Below, piece after piece: positions 1 to 5,244 of a DNA stretch of 5,904 nucleotides. The DNA lies in the NCBI GenBank assembly GCA_026994735.1, contig JALWQD010000184.1, forward strand, positions 1 to 5,904, in the 5' to 3' direction. How positions within the stretch are numbered: position 1 is the stretch's first letter; each line of letters begins with the position of its first letter. Below the pieces are notes generated by a model that ran no database searches, was not told the origin of the DNA, and saw nothing but the letters and a program-made list of their open reading frames with translations. The translations under genes and the position numbers were made by a program. The DNA comes from Gammaproteobacteria bacterium. Its GTDB lineage: Bacteria > Pseudomonadota > Gammaproteobacteria > SZUA-140.

Positions 1-1
1 A

Positions 2-520
2 CCCATTGATATTGCCCTGGCTCCTGTGGTCGACAGTCTGCCACCCGAAATTCCTGTCGACGGTGGCGTCCTGTCGGCGATAGTCTGGAGTTTGCGGTTA
101 CGTTATTGGAGCTGGCGTGTTGATGATTATACAGGGCCAACGCCCGAGGTCCGTCTTTTTGTCAGCTATTATAATCCGGCTCTGACGCCGCGTTTGAGCC
201 ATTCAGCAGGTTTGCGCAAGGGTATGATTGGGGTTATCAAGGTGTTTGCCAGCAGACAGCATGTCGCCAGAAACAATGTCGTTATTACGCATGAATTGCT
301 GCATACCTTGGGTGCCAGTGACCACTATGACCTGAAAACCAATTTGCCGAATTATCCGGAGGGTTATGCTGACCCTGGATTACAGCCTCGTTTCCCTCAG
401 AAACGAGCGGAGATTATGGCCGGGCGCATTCCCATAAGTGCAGACAGGGCGATTATTCCTCCCGGATTAAGCAGGACTGTTGTCGGCAGCAAGACCGCCG
501 CCGAGATTAACTGGCGCTGA
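2..520 (+). CDS. Metzincin-like zinc protease domain protein, 5'-truncated
   Basis: The reading frame is open from the first bases of the window, so the true start lies upstream; the first in-frame GTG (position 26) is probably internal. About 172 residues are visible. The key motif is HELLHTLGASD (about positions 290-322), matching HExxHxxGxxD, in which two His and a terminal Asp or His bind zinc and Glu is catalytic. Some 30 residues later comes EIMAGRI, whose Met could form the Met-turn of metzincins. An Asp third ligand resembles the snapalysin (M7) type, but I do not recognise the family. The region before the motif (VIKVFASRQ, then VVITHE) looks like the beta-strand and helix leading into the active site. 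The visible part has no membrane segment; any signal peptide would be outside the window. It ends 12 bp from the convergent neighbour. A peptidase role is inferred from the motif only; the substrate is unknown. Confidence 0.75.
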   Translation, partial: PIDIALAPVVDSLPPEIPVDGGVLSAIVWSLRLRYWSWRVDDYTGPTPEVRLFVSYYNPALTPRLSHSAGLRKGMIGVIKVFASRQHVARNNVVITHELLHTLGASDHYDLKTNLPNYPEGYADPGLQPRFPQKRAEIMAGRIPISADRAIIPPGLSRTVVGSKTAAEINWR

Positions 521-532
521 GAGGGTTTATCC

Positions 533-1639
533 TCAAGCGCAGTAGCGTCTGACACCGCCTTCCAGAATGGTCGTTTGTATGCCTTGCTCGGCAAGCAAGA
601 ATGAGGCGGTCATACTGCGGCGAGGTGATTCGCAGCAAATGATATAACGGCGTTGGGGGTCAAGTAACTGAGCGGTTTGTGGCAGGACACTGAGTGGTAA
701 GTTGATGCTGTCAGGCAGGTGTCCTTGTTGATAAACACGGGCAGAACGGACATCAAGCAAGATGCTCTTTTTGTTGTCGCAACTCTCTTCAACTTCTGTC
801 AGCGACTGCCAATTGACATAAGGACGTACGAGCAGGCTCAGAAATTCACCTTTGTCCAAGCGTAGCAACGTCGTATCCTGCAATGCTGTGACTGTATGGG
901 TATAGGGCAAGTTTTCGATTAATGCGCCTTCACCGAAACCAAAACCTTTTTGGCGTACAGCGACAATGGCATGACGGCCATGCGATCCACAGCGTCGGGT
1001 TATCCGGCAGCGCCCTTCGGCGATGAAATAGTAGTGTTCACCCGGATGACCTTCTTCAATAATATTCTTCCCGGCATTGACTTCCTGCGGGTTGAGGCGA
1101 CTGCTGAGGATGTTGCGTAGTGTCTCCGGCAGGCCATTGAGCAGGGGGGTGGGCAGGTCACGCAGCAGGTCACCCGGTGTGCGCCCACGGGTAGCAACAA
1201 TCTCTTTTCGCTTGGGCCCCCACCAGTTGACAGCAGCTGTTGCTGCTGGGCTCCCGGTTGTTGATGCGGGGACAGGTCGAAGTGAGGTTGCGCCAACAAT
1301 CTCCTGCATTTTGTTGCGCTCAATAGACATGATGGTGGCGCTCGTTGTCGCTTGCGCAGTGACCTTTCGGGGGTTGCCCGGTGCTATCGGGTGGCAGGCG
1401 TCATCATCGGCTGCGCGGATGATTTTCGGCGTCTCGCCGAGGCCGCTATAGAGTAGCATTTGGCCGGAAAGCAGAAAATAACTGAGTTTGTCTTCATCGC
1501 CACACTGAAACAAGAAATTGCCGGGCGTCAGGCGGTGAATTTTCGCATCAGGACGCAGGCATTCGATCTGCTTACGTAAATGCGGGTTAAGGTGAGCCAG
1601 AAGGTCGTGGTCTTTGGCTAGGTTGTGGCTTGCGGGCAT
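533..1639 (-). CDS. Tandem cyclic-nucleotide-binding-like domains fused to a C-terminal rhodanese domain
   Basis: The protein is about 368 aa from ATG 1639. This start has AGAGG seven bases upstream, whereas an in-frame ATG at 1690 (17 residues longer, low-complexity extension) lacks a purine-rich ribosome site. In the 385-aa numbering from ATG 1690, residues about 30-135 form a degenerate cNMP-like beta-barrel. Residues about 180-295 form a second barrel that retains GFGEGALIE of the phosphate-binding cassette, but PYTHT replaces the usual Arg-Ser/Ala that contacts the cyclic phosphate. Residues about 303-385 are a rhodanese fold: LLDVR, GHLPDSINLP, the active loop CCESPRRS and ILEGG near the end. 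The loop fits CxxGxRS with Cys353 catalytic and Pro in place of Gly. No DNA-binding domain is present. A sulfurtransferase or persulfide-sensing output controlled by ligand binding is possible but inferred. It lies downstream of crp on the same strand, 214 bp away, so it may have its own promoter. Confidence 0.85.
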   Translation of the reverse strand: MPASHNLAKDHDLLAHLNPHLRKQIECLRPDAKIHRLTPGNFLFQCGDEDKLSYFLLSGQMLLYSGLGETPKIIRAADDDACHPIAPGNPRKVTAQATTSATIMSIERNKMQEIVGATSLRPVPASTTGSPAATAAVNWWGPKRKEIVATRGRTPGDLLRDLPTPLLNGLPETLRNILSSRLNPQEVNAGKNIIEEGHPGEHYYFIAEGRCRITRRCGSHGRHAIVAVRQKGFGFGEGALIENLPYTHTVTALQDTTLLRLDKGEFLSLLVRPYVNWQSLTEVEESCDNKKSILLDVRSARVYQQGHLPDSINLPLSVLPQTAQLLDPQRRYIICCESPRRSMTASFLLAEQGIQTTILEGGVRRYCA

Positions 1640-1788
1640 GGAGTGGCCTCTGTTCGAGTCATCGGGTTTTGTCCCCTGTGCAGATGCCATAGAGGAGGGA
1701 CAAATGTCGGTTTCAGCTTAGCGGCAGAAACAGTCGTGACTTGAGCTCTGATCAGGCTGTTTCAGTCCGGGGCTGGTCGCAGTACTTG

Positions 1789-1816
1789 TTTGTAAGGTAT
1801 TGTATTATTTTGTTAA
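1789..1816 (-). promoter_or_regulatory. Candidate sigma70 promoter for the cNMP-rhodanese gene
   Basis: Read on the minus strand, TTAACA (1816-1811; 5 of 6 to TTGACA) is followed after 16 bases by TACAAA (1794-1789; 4 of 6 to TATAAT). The surrounding stretch between crp and the next gene is AT-rich compared with both genes. Transcription from here would leave a leader of roughly 140 bases before ATG 1639. I saw no terminator after crp, so read-through from crp is also possible. This is pattern matching only. Confidence 0.25.
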
Positions 1817-1853
1817 AAATGGTTTTTGTGGTGAGTATTGCTCCGGTTATTGT

Positions 1854-2492
1854 TCAACGGGTGCCGAAGACGACAATGGTTTTGCCGTGGGCACTGATCA
1901 TGTTTTGTGTTTCCAGGCTCTTGAGAACACGCCCGGCCATTTCTCGGGAGCAGCCGACAATGCGTCCCAACTCCTGACGGGTGATGCGGATTTGCATGCC
2001 ATCCGGGTGCGTCATGGCATCCGGTTCCTTGCAGAGGTCGAGGAGTGTCTTGGCGATGCGGCCGGAGACATCCATGAAGGCGAGACGACCGACCATGCCA
2101 CTGGTACGGCGCAAGCGCAGGGCCATTTGGCTGGCAAGTTCAAAGAGAATGTCAGGCTCTTCGCTGGCAAGGCGGCGAAAACTATCGTAATGAATCTCCC
2201 CGATTTCACAAGCAACGCGGGTTCTTATCCAGGCGCTGCGTCCTTCCTGCTCGGCATCAAACAAGCCCATTTCGCCAAAGAAATCACCAGCATTCAGGTA
2301 GGCGAGGATAATTTCCTTGCCTTCGTTGTCCTCGTGCAATACGGCCACTGATCCGCTGACAATATAATAGAGTGACTCCGGTTGATCCCCGGCATGGATG
2401 AGAACGCTGCGCACAGGGTAACGGCGGCGGTGACAATGATGGAGAAAACGCTCGATCGTTTCGTTATTGAGCGACTTCTTCTTCCTGATCAT
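1854..2492 (-). CDS. crp: cAMP-activated global transcription regulator, Crp/Vfr type
   Basis: This 212-aa protein is the usual length for Crp/Vfr, a homodimeric cytoplasmic regulator that binds cAMP and TGTGA-N6-TCACA-type sites. The N-terminal sensor domain (about 1-120) includes HCHRRRY, as in Vfr, and the cassette FFGEMGLF (Gly73, Glu74) with Arg85-Ser86 in GRSAW, equivalent to E. coli Arg82-Ser83. The dimer helix carries Thr130-Ser131, equivalent to Thr127-Ser128, which reach the adenine. The C-terminal winged helix has DAMTHPDGMQI, then the recognition helix CSREMAGR (Arg183, Glu184, Arg188, matching Arg180/Glu181/Arg185) and ends in KTIVVFGTR. All cAMP and DNA contacts I can place are kept, so it should be functional. 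ATG 2492 has GAGG nine bases upstream. It is divergent from yhfA, as in E. coli, and close in sequence to Pseudomonas Vfr. No clear autoregulatory CRP site is visible in the upstream region. Confidence 0.96.
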   Translation of the reverse strand: MIRKKKSLNNETIERFLHHCHRRRYPVRSVLIHAGDQPESLYYIVSGSVAVLHEDNEGKEIILAYLNAGDFFGEMGLFDAEQEGRSAWIRTRVACEIGEIHYDSFRRLASEEPDILFELASQMALRLRRTSGMVGRLAFMDVSGRIAKTLLDLCKEPDAMTHPDGMQIRITRQELGRIVGCSREMAGRVLKSLETQNMISAHGKTIVVFGTR

Positions 2493-2542
2493 GAGAGTAA
2501 ACCTCGCAAGTGTAGTGAGCTGTTTTGATCATATTGATGCCC

Positions 2543-2570
2543 TTAATCGCAACCTTGCGGGTGTTATGCT
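2543..2570 (+). promoter_or_regulatory. Candidate extended -10 promoter for yhfA-VOC-speD
   Basis: TGTTATGCT at 2562-2570 fits the extended -10 pattern TGnTATnnT, with a weak TTAATC (3 of 6) as -35 at 2543, 16 bases upstream of the -10 hexamer. It lies in the 238-bp divergent region (2493-2730) between crp and yhfA. The rest of that region contains an A6 run (2602-2607), a T7 run (2642-2648), a perfect palindrome (2672-2686) and the yhfA ribosome-site hairpin. I found no convincing minus-strand promoter for crp and no full CRP box. Transcription from here would give a leader of about 150 bases before the yhfA ATG. Confidence 0.3.
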
Positions 2571-2671
2571 ATGCATCAGAGAGGATATCGGCTGTTTGCC
2601 AAAAAACCGAAGGCATTGCAGATAAAGCTTTGCTTAAGGTGTTTTTTTGTGCTGTTTCGGCGCTTGGGAGG

Positions 2672-2686
2672 CCCATTGATAATGGG
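2672..2686. repeat. Perfect 6-3-6 inverted repeat, operator-like
   Basis: CCCATT-GAT-AATGGG is a perfect 15-bp interrupted palindrome in the crp/yhfA divergent region, 44 bp before the yhfA ATG. It could be a dimeric regulator's operator or a small hairpin in the yhfA leader. A T5 run follows (2694-2698), but the stem is too short and the spacing too long for a good intrinsic terminator. Confidence 0.5.
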
Positions 2687-2702
2687 TGTCCTGTTTTTCA
2701 TC

Positions 2703-2720
2703 AGGAGGGTGAGTGCCCTC
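2703..2720 (+). promoter_or_regulatory. Shine-Dalgarno of yhfA within a predicted hairpin
   Basis: AGGAGG (2703-2708) is a full Shine-Dalgarno, but it is 22 bases from the conserved ATG at 2731 and only 4 bases from an in-frame GTG at 2713. GAGGG (2705-2709) pairs perfectly with CCCTC (2716-2720) around the 6-base loop TGAGTG, so the ribosome site forms the 5' arm and the GTG overlaps the loop. Pairing would hide the Shine-Dalgarno and leave only the G8 run next to the ATG. Pairing and positions are read directly; any regulatory effect is inference. Confidence 0.5.
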
Positions 2721-2728
2721 GGGGGGGG
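2721..2728 (+). repeat. G8 homopolymer in front of yhfA start
   Basis: Eight consecutive G lie two bases before ATG 2731. A G run can pair with the CCUCC anti-Shine-Dalgarno using one G-U pair, so it may serve as the ribosome site for the ATG. If translation begins at GTG 2713 instead, the tract is coding and its length sets the frame. Runs of this length are prone to slippage. Confidence 0.85.
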
Positions 2729-2730
2729 TT

Positions 2731-3156
2731 ATGAAAGCTACAGTCAAATGGGTCGAAGAGGCGATGTTTGTTGGCGCATCGGGGAGTGGACATGCGTTGG
2801 TCATGGATGGGCCGCCCGATGGTGGCGGCAAGAATCTTGGCATGCGTCCGATGGAGTTATTATTGATTGGTAGCGGCGGCTGTACGGCCTATGATGTTGT
2901 GCAAATTTTGCGCAAATCACGCCAGCAAGTGACTGATTGCCAGGTTGAACTGAGTGCCGAACGGAGTGATGATATCCCCAAGGTCTTCACGCGGATACAC
3001 ATTCACTATACTGTCAGTGGTTATGCGATCAAGCCCGCTGTCGTTGAGCGGGCGATCAAGCTGACGGCAGAGAAGTACTGTTCAGCTTCAATCATGCTCG
3101 GGCAAATGGCAGAGATCACCCATGAATTCGAGATCGTAGATCTCGCTCAGAATTGA
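2731..3156 (+). CDS. yhfA: OsmC/YhfA-family predicted thiol peroxidase-like protein
   Basis: The 141-aa protein closely resembles E. coli YhfA (MxAxVKWVE start, DGP loop, GGC-x-A-x-DVV, AEKYCS). OsmC-fold proteins are cytoplasmic dimers that reduce organic hydroperoxides with two Cys. Both are present here: Cys51 in GSGGCTAYDVV and Cys117 in AEKYCSASIML. The YhfA branch has not, to my knowledge, been assigned a substrate, so peroxidase activity is a family-level prediction. ATG 2731 is chosen because the homologous N-terminus begins exactly there; GTG 2713 would add six residues and is better spaced from AGGAGG. The gene is divergent from crp, as in E. coli, and is followed after 70 bp by the VOC gene, probably in one operon with speD. 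Confidence 0.92.
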   Translation: MKATVKWVEEAMFVGASGSGHALVMDGPPDGGGKNLGMRPMELLLIGSGGCTAYDVVQILRKSRQQVTDCQVELSAERSDDIPKVFTRIHIHYTVSGYAIKPAVVERAIKLTAEKYCSASIMLGQMAEITHEFEIVDLAQN

Positions 3157-3170
3157 GTCGGGCCTGCATT

Positions 3171-3206
3171 GAACAGGGTTGGTTTTTTCCGCCTGTTTAT
3201 TTCTTT
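3171..3206 (+). terminator. Possible weak terminator or attenuator hairpin after yhfA
   Basis: AACAGG (3172-3177) pairs perfectly with CCTGTT (3192-3197). Inside, GG (3181-3182) can pair with CC (3189-3190) around a T6 loop, beyond an asymmetric internal loop. The 3' side is T-rich (TATTTCTTT) but not a clean T run. It lies in the 70-bp gap between yhfA and the VOC gene, so it could partly lower expression of the two downstream genes, or be an RNA-processing stem. Confidence 0.35.
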
Positions 3207-3212
3207 CGTTGA

Positions 3213-3220
3213 AAGGAGGT
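3213..3220 (+). promoter_or_regulatory. Strong Shine-Dalgarno deciding the VOC start
   Basis: AAGGAGGT with seven bases between AGG and ATG 3227 is close to the ideal spacing. It excludes the in-frame upstream GTG at 3179, which would add a hydrophobic 16-residue extension coded across the Shine-Dalgarno and the hairpin. Confidence 0.8.
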
Positions 3221-3226
3221 TTTCTG

Positions 3227-3649
3227 ATGAATATGGATGCCATAGAGCGGCCAGCCGGTCTGGCTGGTTTGCGTCATGTCGCTCTGTTTGTTGATGATCT
3301 TGCCGCTGCAGAAGGTTTTTATGTTGGCCTGCTCGGGATGATCGTTGAATGGCGACCGGATGCGGATAATGTCTATTTGACCTCAGGCAATGATAATCTC
3401 GCCCTGCATCGTCTGCAGACTGATGCTGCCATGAGTGGTACGCAGAGGCTTGATCATATTGGTTTTATCCTCCGTACTGCTGATGCTGTTGATGAGTGGC
3501 ATGCATTTTTACGGCAAGCAGATGTTGTTATTTCAGCAGAACCACGAACGCATCGCGATGGTGCCCGCAGTTTTTATTGTCGTGATCCCAGTGGGGTTAC
3601 GGTGCAGATGATTTTCCATCCTCCGATTGCTGCCTGGGGGGGGGGATGA
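3227..3649 (+). CDS. VOC (glyoxalase/bleomycin-resistance fold) family protein
   Basis: The 140-aa protein has the two beta-alpha-beta-beta-beta modules of the vicinal oxygen chelate fold: LRHVALFVDDLAAAEGFY at about 15-32 and LDHIGFILRTADAVDEWH at about 75-92, closing with RDPSGVTVQMI. Candidate metal ligands are His17, His61 (LALHRL), His77 and Gln127, where many family members have Glu. VOC proteins include glyoxalase I, dioxygenases and antibiotic-binding proteins; nothing here picks one, so no reaction is assigned. The gene sits between yhfA and speD, a place where I do not recall a gene in Pseudomonas. Its stop TGA overlaps the speD ATG (ATGA), implying translational coupling, and its last three codons (Gly-Gly-Gly) are written in the G10 tract, so the C-terminus depends on tract length. 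Confidence 0.88.
   Translation: MNMDAIERPAGLAGLRHVALFVDDLAAAEGFYVGLLGMIVEWRPDADNVYLTSGNDNLALHRLQTDAAMSGTQRLDHIGFILRTADAVDEWHAFLRQADVVISAEPRTHRDGARSFYCRDPSGVTVQMIFHPPIAAWGGG
3636..3645 (+). repeat. G10 homopolymer at the VOC/speD junction
   Basis: Ten consecutive G directly precede the speD ATG and encode the end of the VOC protein. There is no other Shine-Dalgarno for speD, so the 5' part of the run, five or more bases from ATG, probably pairs with the anti-Shine-Dalgarno. One added G or two lost G would remove the VOC stop from frame and join VOC to SpeD; one lost G would give VOC a 12-residue different tail ending at TAA. Confidence 0.9.
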
Positions 3650-4461
3650 AAAGGCGTCGCATCAAGTTACAGGGCTTTAATAATCTAACGAAAACCCTGA
3701 GCTTTAATATCTATGACGTTTGCTATGCCAAGAGTGAGGATCATCGCCGTCAGTACATCGAATATATCGATGAGGCCTATAATGCTGAACGATTAACACA
3801 AATTCTTGCCAATGTTGCTGATATTATTGGCGCCAAAATCCTCAATATTGCCCACCAGGATTATGACCCCCAGGGGGCCAGCGTAACGATACTGATTTCT
3901 GAAGATGCGACCGAGGATGTCCAGGCCCTGGCAAATAATGAATCTCCCGGCCCGTTACCCGACAGTGTCGTTACTCATCTTGACAAGAGCCATCTGACGG
4001 TACATACCTACCCTGAAAGCCACCCGGATAATGGTATCAGCACCTTTCGGGTCGATATTGATGTATCCACATGTGGCCGGGTATCGCCTCTGAAGGCACT
4101 GAATTACCTGATTCACAGCTTTGAGTCAGATATCGTCATCCTTGATTATCGTGTGCGCGGCTTTACTCGAAATGTGCGCGGCAAAAAGTACTTTATCGAT
4201 CACAAGATCAATTCGATTCAAAATTATTTGTCGGCGGATACCCTGGCGCTTTACCAAATGATGGATGTCAATGTTTATCAGGAGAATATTTTCCATACGA
4301 AGATGATTCTGAAGGATTTTGATCTCAATGATTATTTGTTTGGTACGGGTATAGCGGATTTTAGTGAGCGGGAGAAGCGCCTGATCTTGCGGCGTTTACG
4401 GAAGGAAATGACAGAGATTTTTTACGGTAGAAACATCAGTGGGGGCAATATTTCCCGTTGA
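3646..4461 (+). CDS. speD: S-adenosylmethionine decarboxylase proenzyme (class 1A, E. coli type)
   Basis: SpeD decarboxylates S-adenosylmethionine, giving the aminopropyl donor for spermidine synthesis in the cytoplasm. The 271-aa protein is near the 264 aa of E. coli SpeD and aligns along its length: GFNNLTKTLSF near the N-terminus, PQGASVTILISE, PGPLP, HLDKSH, HTYPESHP, STCG, PLKALNYLIH, DYRVRGFTR, DVNVYQENIFHTKM and the final EIFYGRN. Self-cleavage should occur between Lys114 and Ser115 (E. coli Lys111-Ser112), turning the Ser into the pyruvoyl cofactor; Cys143 matches the catalytic Cys140. It should therefore be active. ATG 3646 corresponds to the family start. It overlaps the VOC gene by ATGA and is preceded only by a G10 run as ribosome site. 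No speE is in the window. It converges with coq7, with 12 bp between stops. Confidence 0.97.
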   Translation: MKRRRIKLQGFNNLTKTLSFNIYDVCYAKSEDHRRQYIEYIDEAYNAERLTQILANVADIIGAKILNIAHQDYDPQGASVTILISEDATEDVQALANNESPGPLPDSVVTHLDKSHLTVHTYPESHPDNGISTFRVDIDVSTCGRVSPLKALNYLIHSFESDIVILDYRVRGFTRNVRGKKYFIDHKINSIQNYLSADTLALYQMMDVNVYQENIFHTKMILKDFDLNDYLFGTGIADFSEREKRLILRRLRKEMTEIFYGRNISGGNISR

Positions 4462-4473
4462 CAGACAAGATCC

Positions 4474-5118
4474 TTAAATTTTGGCGGTACTATGAGTCAT
4501 TATTTTTGCGGTCAGGTGCATCAGGCGCTTGATCGCAGCAGGCAGTTTGGCTGCTCCCGCTTCAAGGGCTGCTATTGCATGGTGTTGTTCATCAATCTTC
4601 ATTTGTTCGAGGATTGCGCGGCTTTTGTCGTCACCGGCGGGCAAGGTTTGCAGATGTTCATTCAGATGACGGACAACCTGGTTCTCTGTTTCGACAATAA
4701 ACCCCAGACTCCAGCGATCACCGCAGGCTCCGGCCAGGGTGCCTATCAACAAGGAACCGCAATACCAGACAGGGTTGAGATAGCTGGTGTGACTGCCGAG
4801 TTGATAGCAACGCTGTTCACACCAGGCAAGATGGTCATTTTCTTCGATGGCGGCCCGTTCCATGCGTTCACGCACCTTGTCCAAACGTGCACTCAACGCC
4901 TGACCCTGGTATAGGGCCTGGGCGGCAACCTCGCCGGCATGATTGATGCGCATGAGTGCGGCGGCCTGCTGACGTTCCTTTTCGCTGAGTATTCCTTCCG
5001 GGATTTTATCGGCAGGATCTGGCCGCTCACTGGTCTGTGGCCGGCCAAAGACTGTTCGCAGTCCTCTGTCGATTTGCAGTAATAGGGTATCGGTAGGAGT
5101 GTAATCTCGCTCATCCAT
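4474..5118 (-). CDS. coq7: 3-demethoxyubiquinol 3-hydroxylase (Coq7, di-iron)
   Basis: Coq7 performs the last ring hydroxylation in ubiquinone synthesis, at the inner membrane, using a ferritin-like di-iron centre. It is found in bacteria that lack the flavin enzyme UbiF. The 214-aa protein contains all expected ligands: Glu63 (NHAGEV), Glu93-x-x-His96 (EENDH), Glu145 (VETENQ) and Glu177-x-x-His180 (DEQHH). The segment NPVWYCGSLLIGTLAG (about 116-130) is the hydrophobic membrane-associated part. The C-terminus (LTAKIMTHSTAKI) matches Pseudomonas Coq7. ATG 5118 is chosen because MDERDYTPTD aligns with the Pseudomonas start; an upstream in-frame GTG at 5139 would add seven residues. The nearest ribosome-like AAGG is about 13 bases away from ATG 5118, which is long. 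It lies next to speD, as in Pseudomonas, but convergently, and is divergent from the methyltransferase-like gene. Confidence 0.95.
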   Translation of the reverse strand: MDERDYTPTDTLLLQIDRGLRTVFGRPQTSERPDPADKIPEGILSEKERQQAAALMRINHAGEVAAQALYQGQALSARLDKVRERMERAAIEENDHLAWCEQRCYQLGSHTSYLNPVWYCGSLLIGTLAGACGDRWSLGFIVETENQVVRHLNEHLQTLPAGDDKSRAILEQMKIDEQHHAIAALEAGAAKLPAAIKRLMHLTAKIMTHSTAKI

Positions 5119-5148
5119 GTCAAGAAGACTACCTTGCACGCTTGCGAT

Positions 5149-5154
5149 TGTATA
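5149..5154 (-). promoter_or_regulatory. Candidate -10 element for coq7
   Basis: On the minus strand TATACA lies 30 bases before ATG 5118. No good -35 is present at 16-18 bases; TTGAAA occurs further upstream but only about 10 bases away from it. The rest of the 174-bp divergent region (5119-5292) holds a possible plus-strand -10 (TAGAAT, 5236-5241) with no matching -35, and the palindrome at 5245-5259. Confidence 0.2.
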
Positions 5155-5244
5155 GTTTGTCCCTTTTCAATACGGGGAAAATTGCCCTCTGTGTCTTCTG
5201 CGGGAATATTCGTGGCTCAGTCATGCCGCTTACGATAGAATGGC

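Noticed and set aside
2..11. The 10-mer CCCATTGATA occurring both here and at 2672-2681
   Set aside because: It has a single extra copy inside a coding frame without the palindromic partner; coincidence is likely.
521..534. GAGG-N6-CCTC inverted repeat between the first two genes
   Set aside because: The stem is only 4 bp with no T run on either strand, too weak to call a terminator.
1077..1451. Long plus-strand open frame opposite the cNMP-rhodanese gene
   Set aside because: It is rich in Arg, Ser and Leu without domain features, and lies wholly antisense to a gene with clear domains.
1740..1755. TTGA-like and ATCA-like half-sites resembling an FNR/CRP box
   Set aside because: The spacing is one base off from the FNR pattern and the half-sites are imperfect; no TGTGA-N6-TCACA is present.
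1800..2351. 183-codon plus-strand frame opposite crp
   Set aside because: It is the complement of the strongly conserved crp reading frame; the protein matches nothing and has no ribosome site.
2642..2648. T7 run after AAGC-TTT-GCTT as a leader terminator
   Set aside because: The stem is only 4 bp, AT-rich and separated from the T run, so it is not a credible intrinsic terminator.
2571..2873. 100-codon frame beginning in the crp/yhfA intergenic region
   Set aside because: It overlaps yhfA in another frame, has Trp/Arg-rich composition and lacks a ribosome site.
4492..4914. 140-codon plus-strand frame opposite coq7
   Set aside because: It is a shadow of the conserved coq7 frame.
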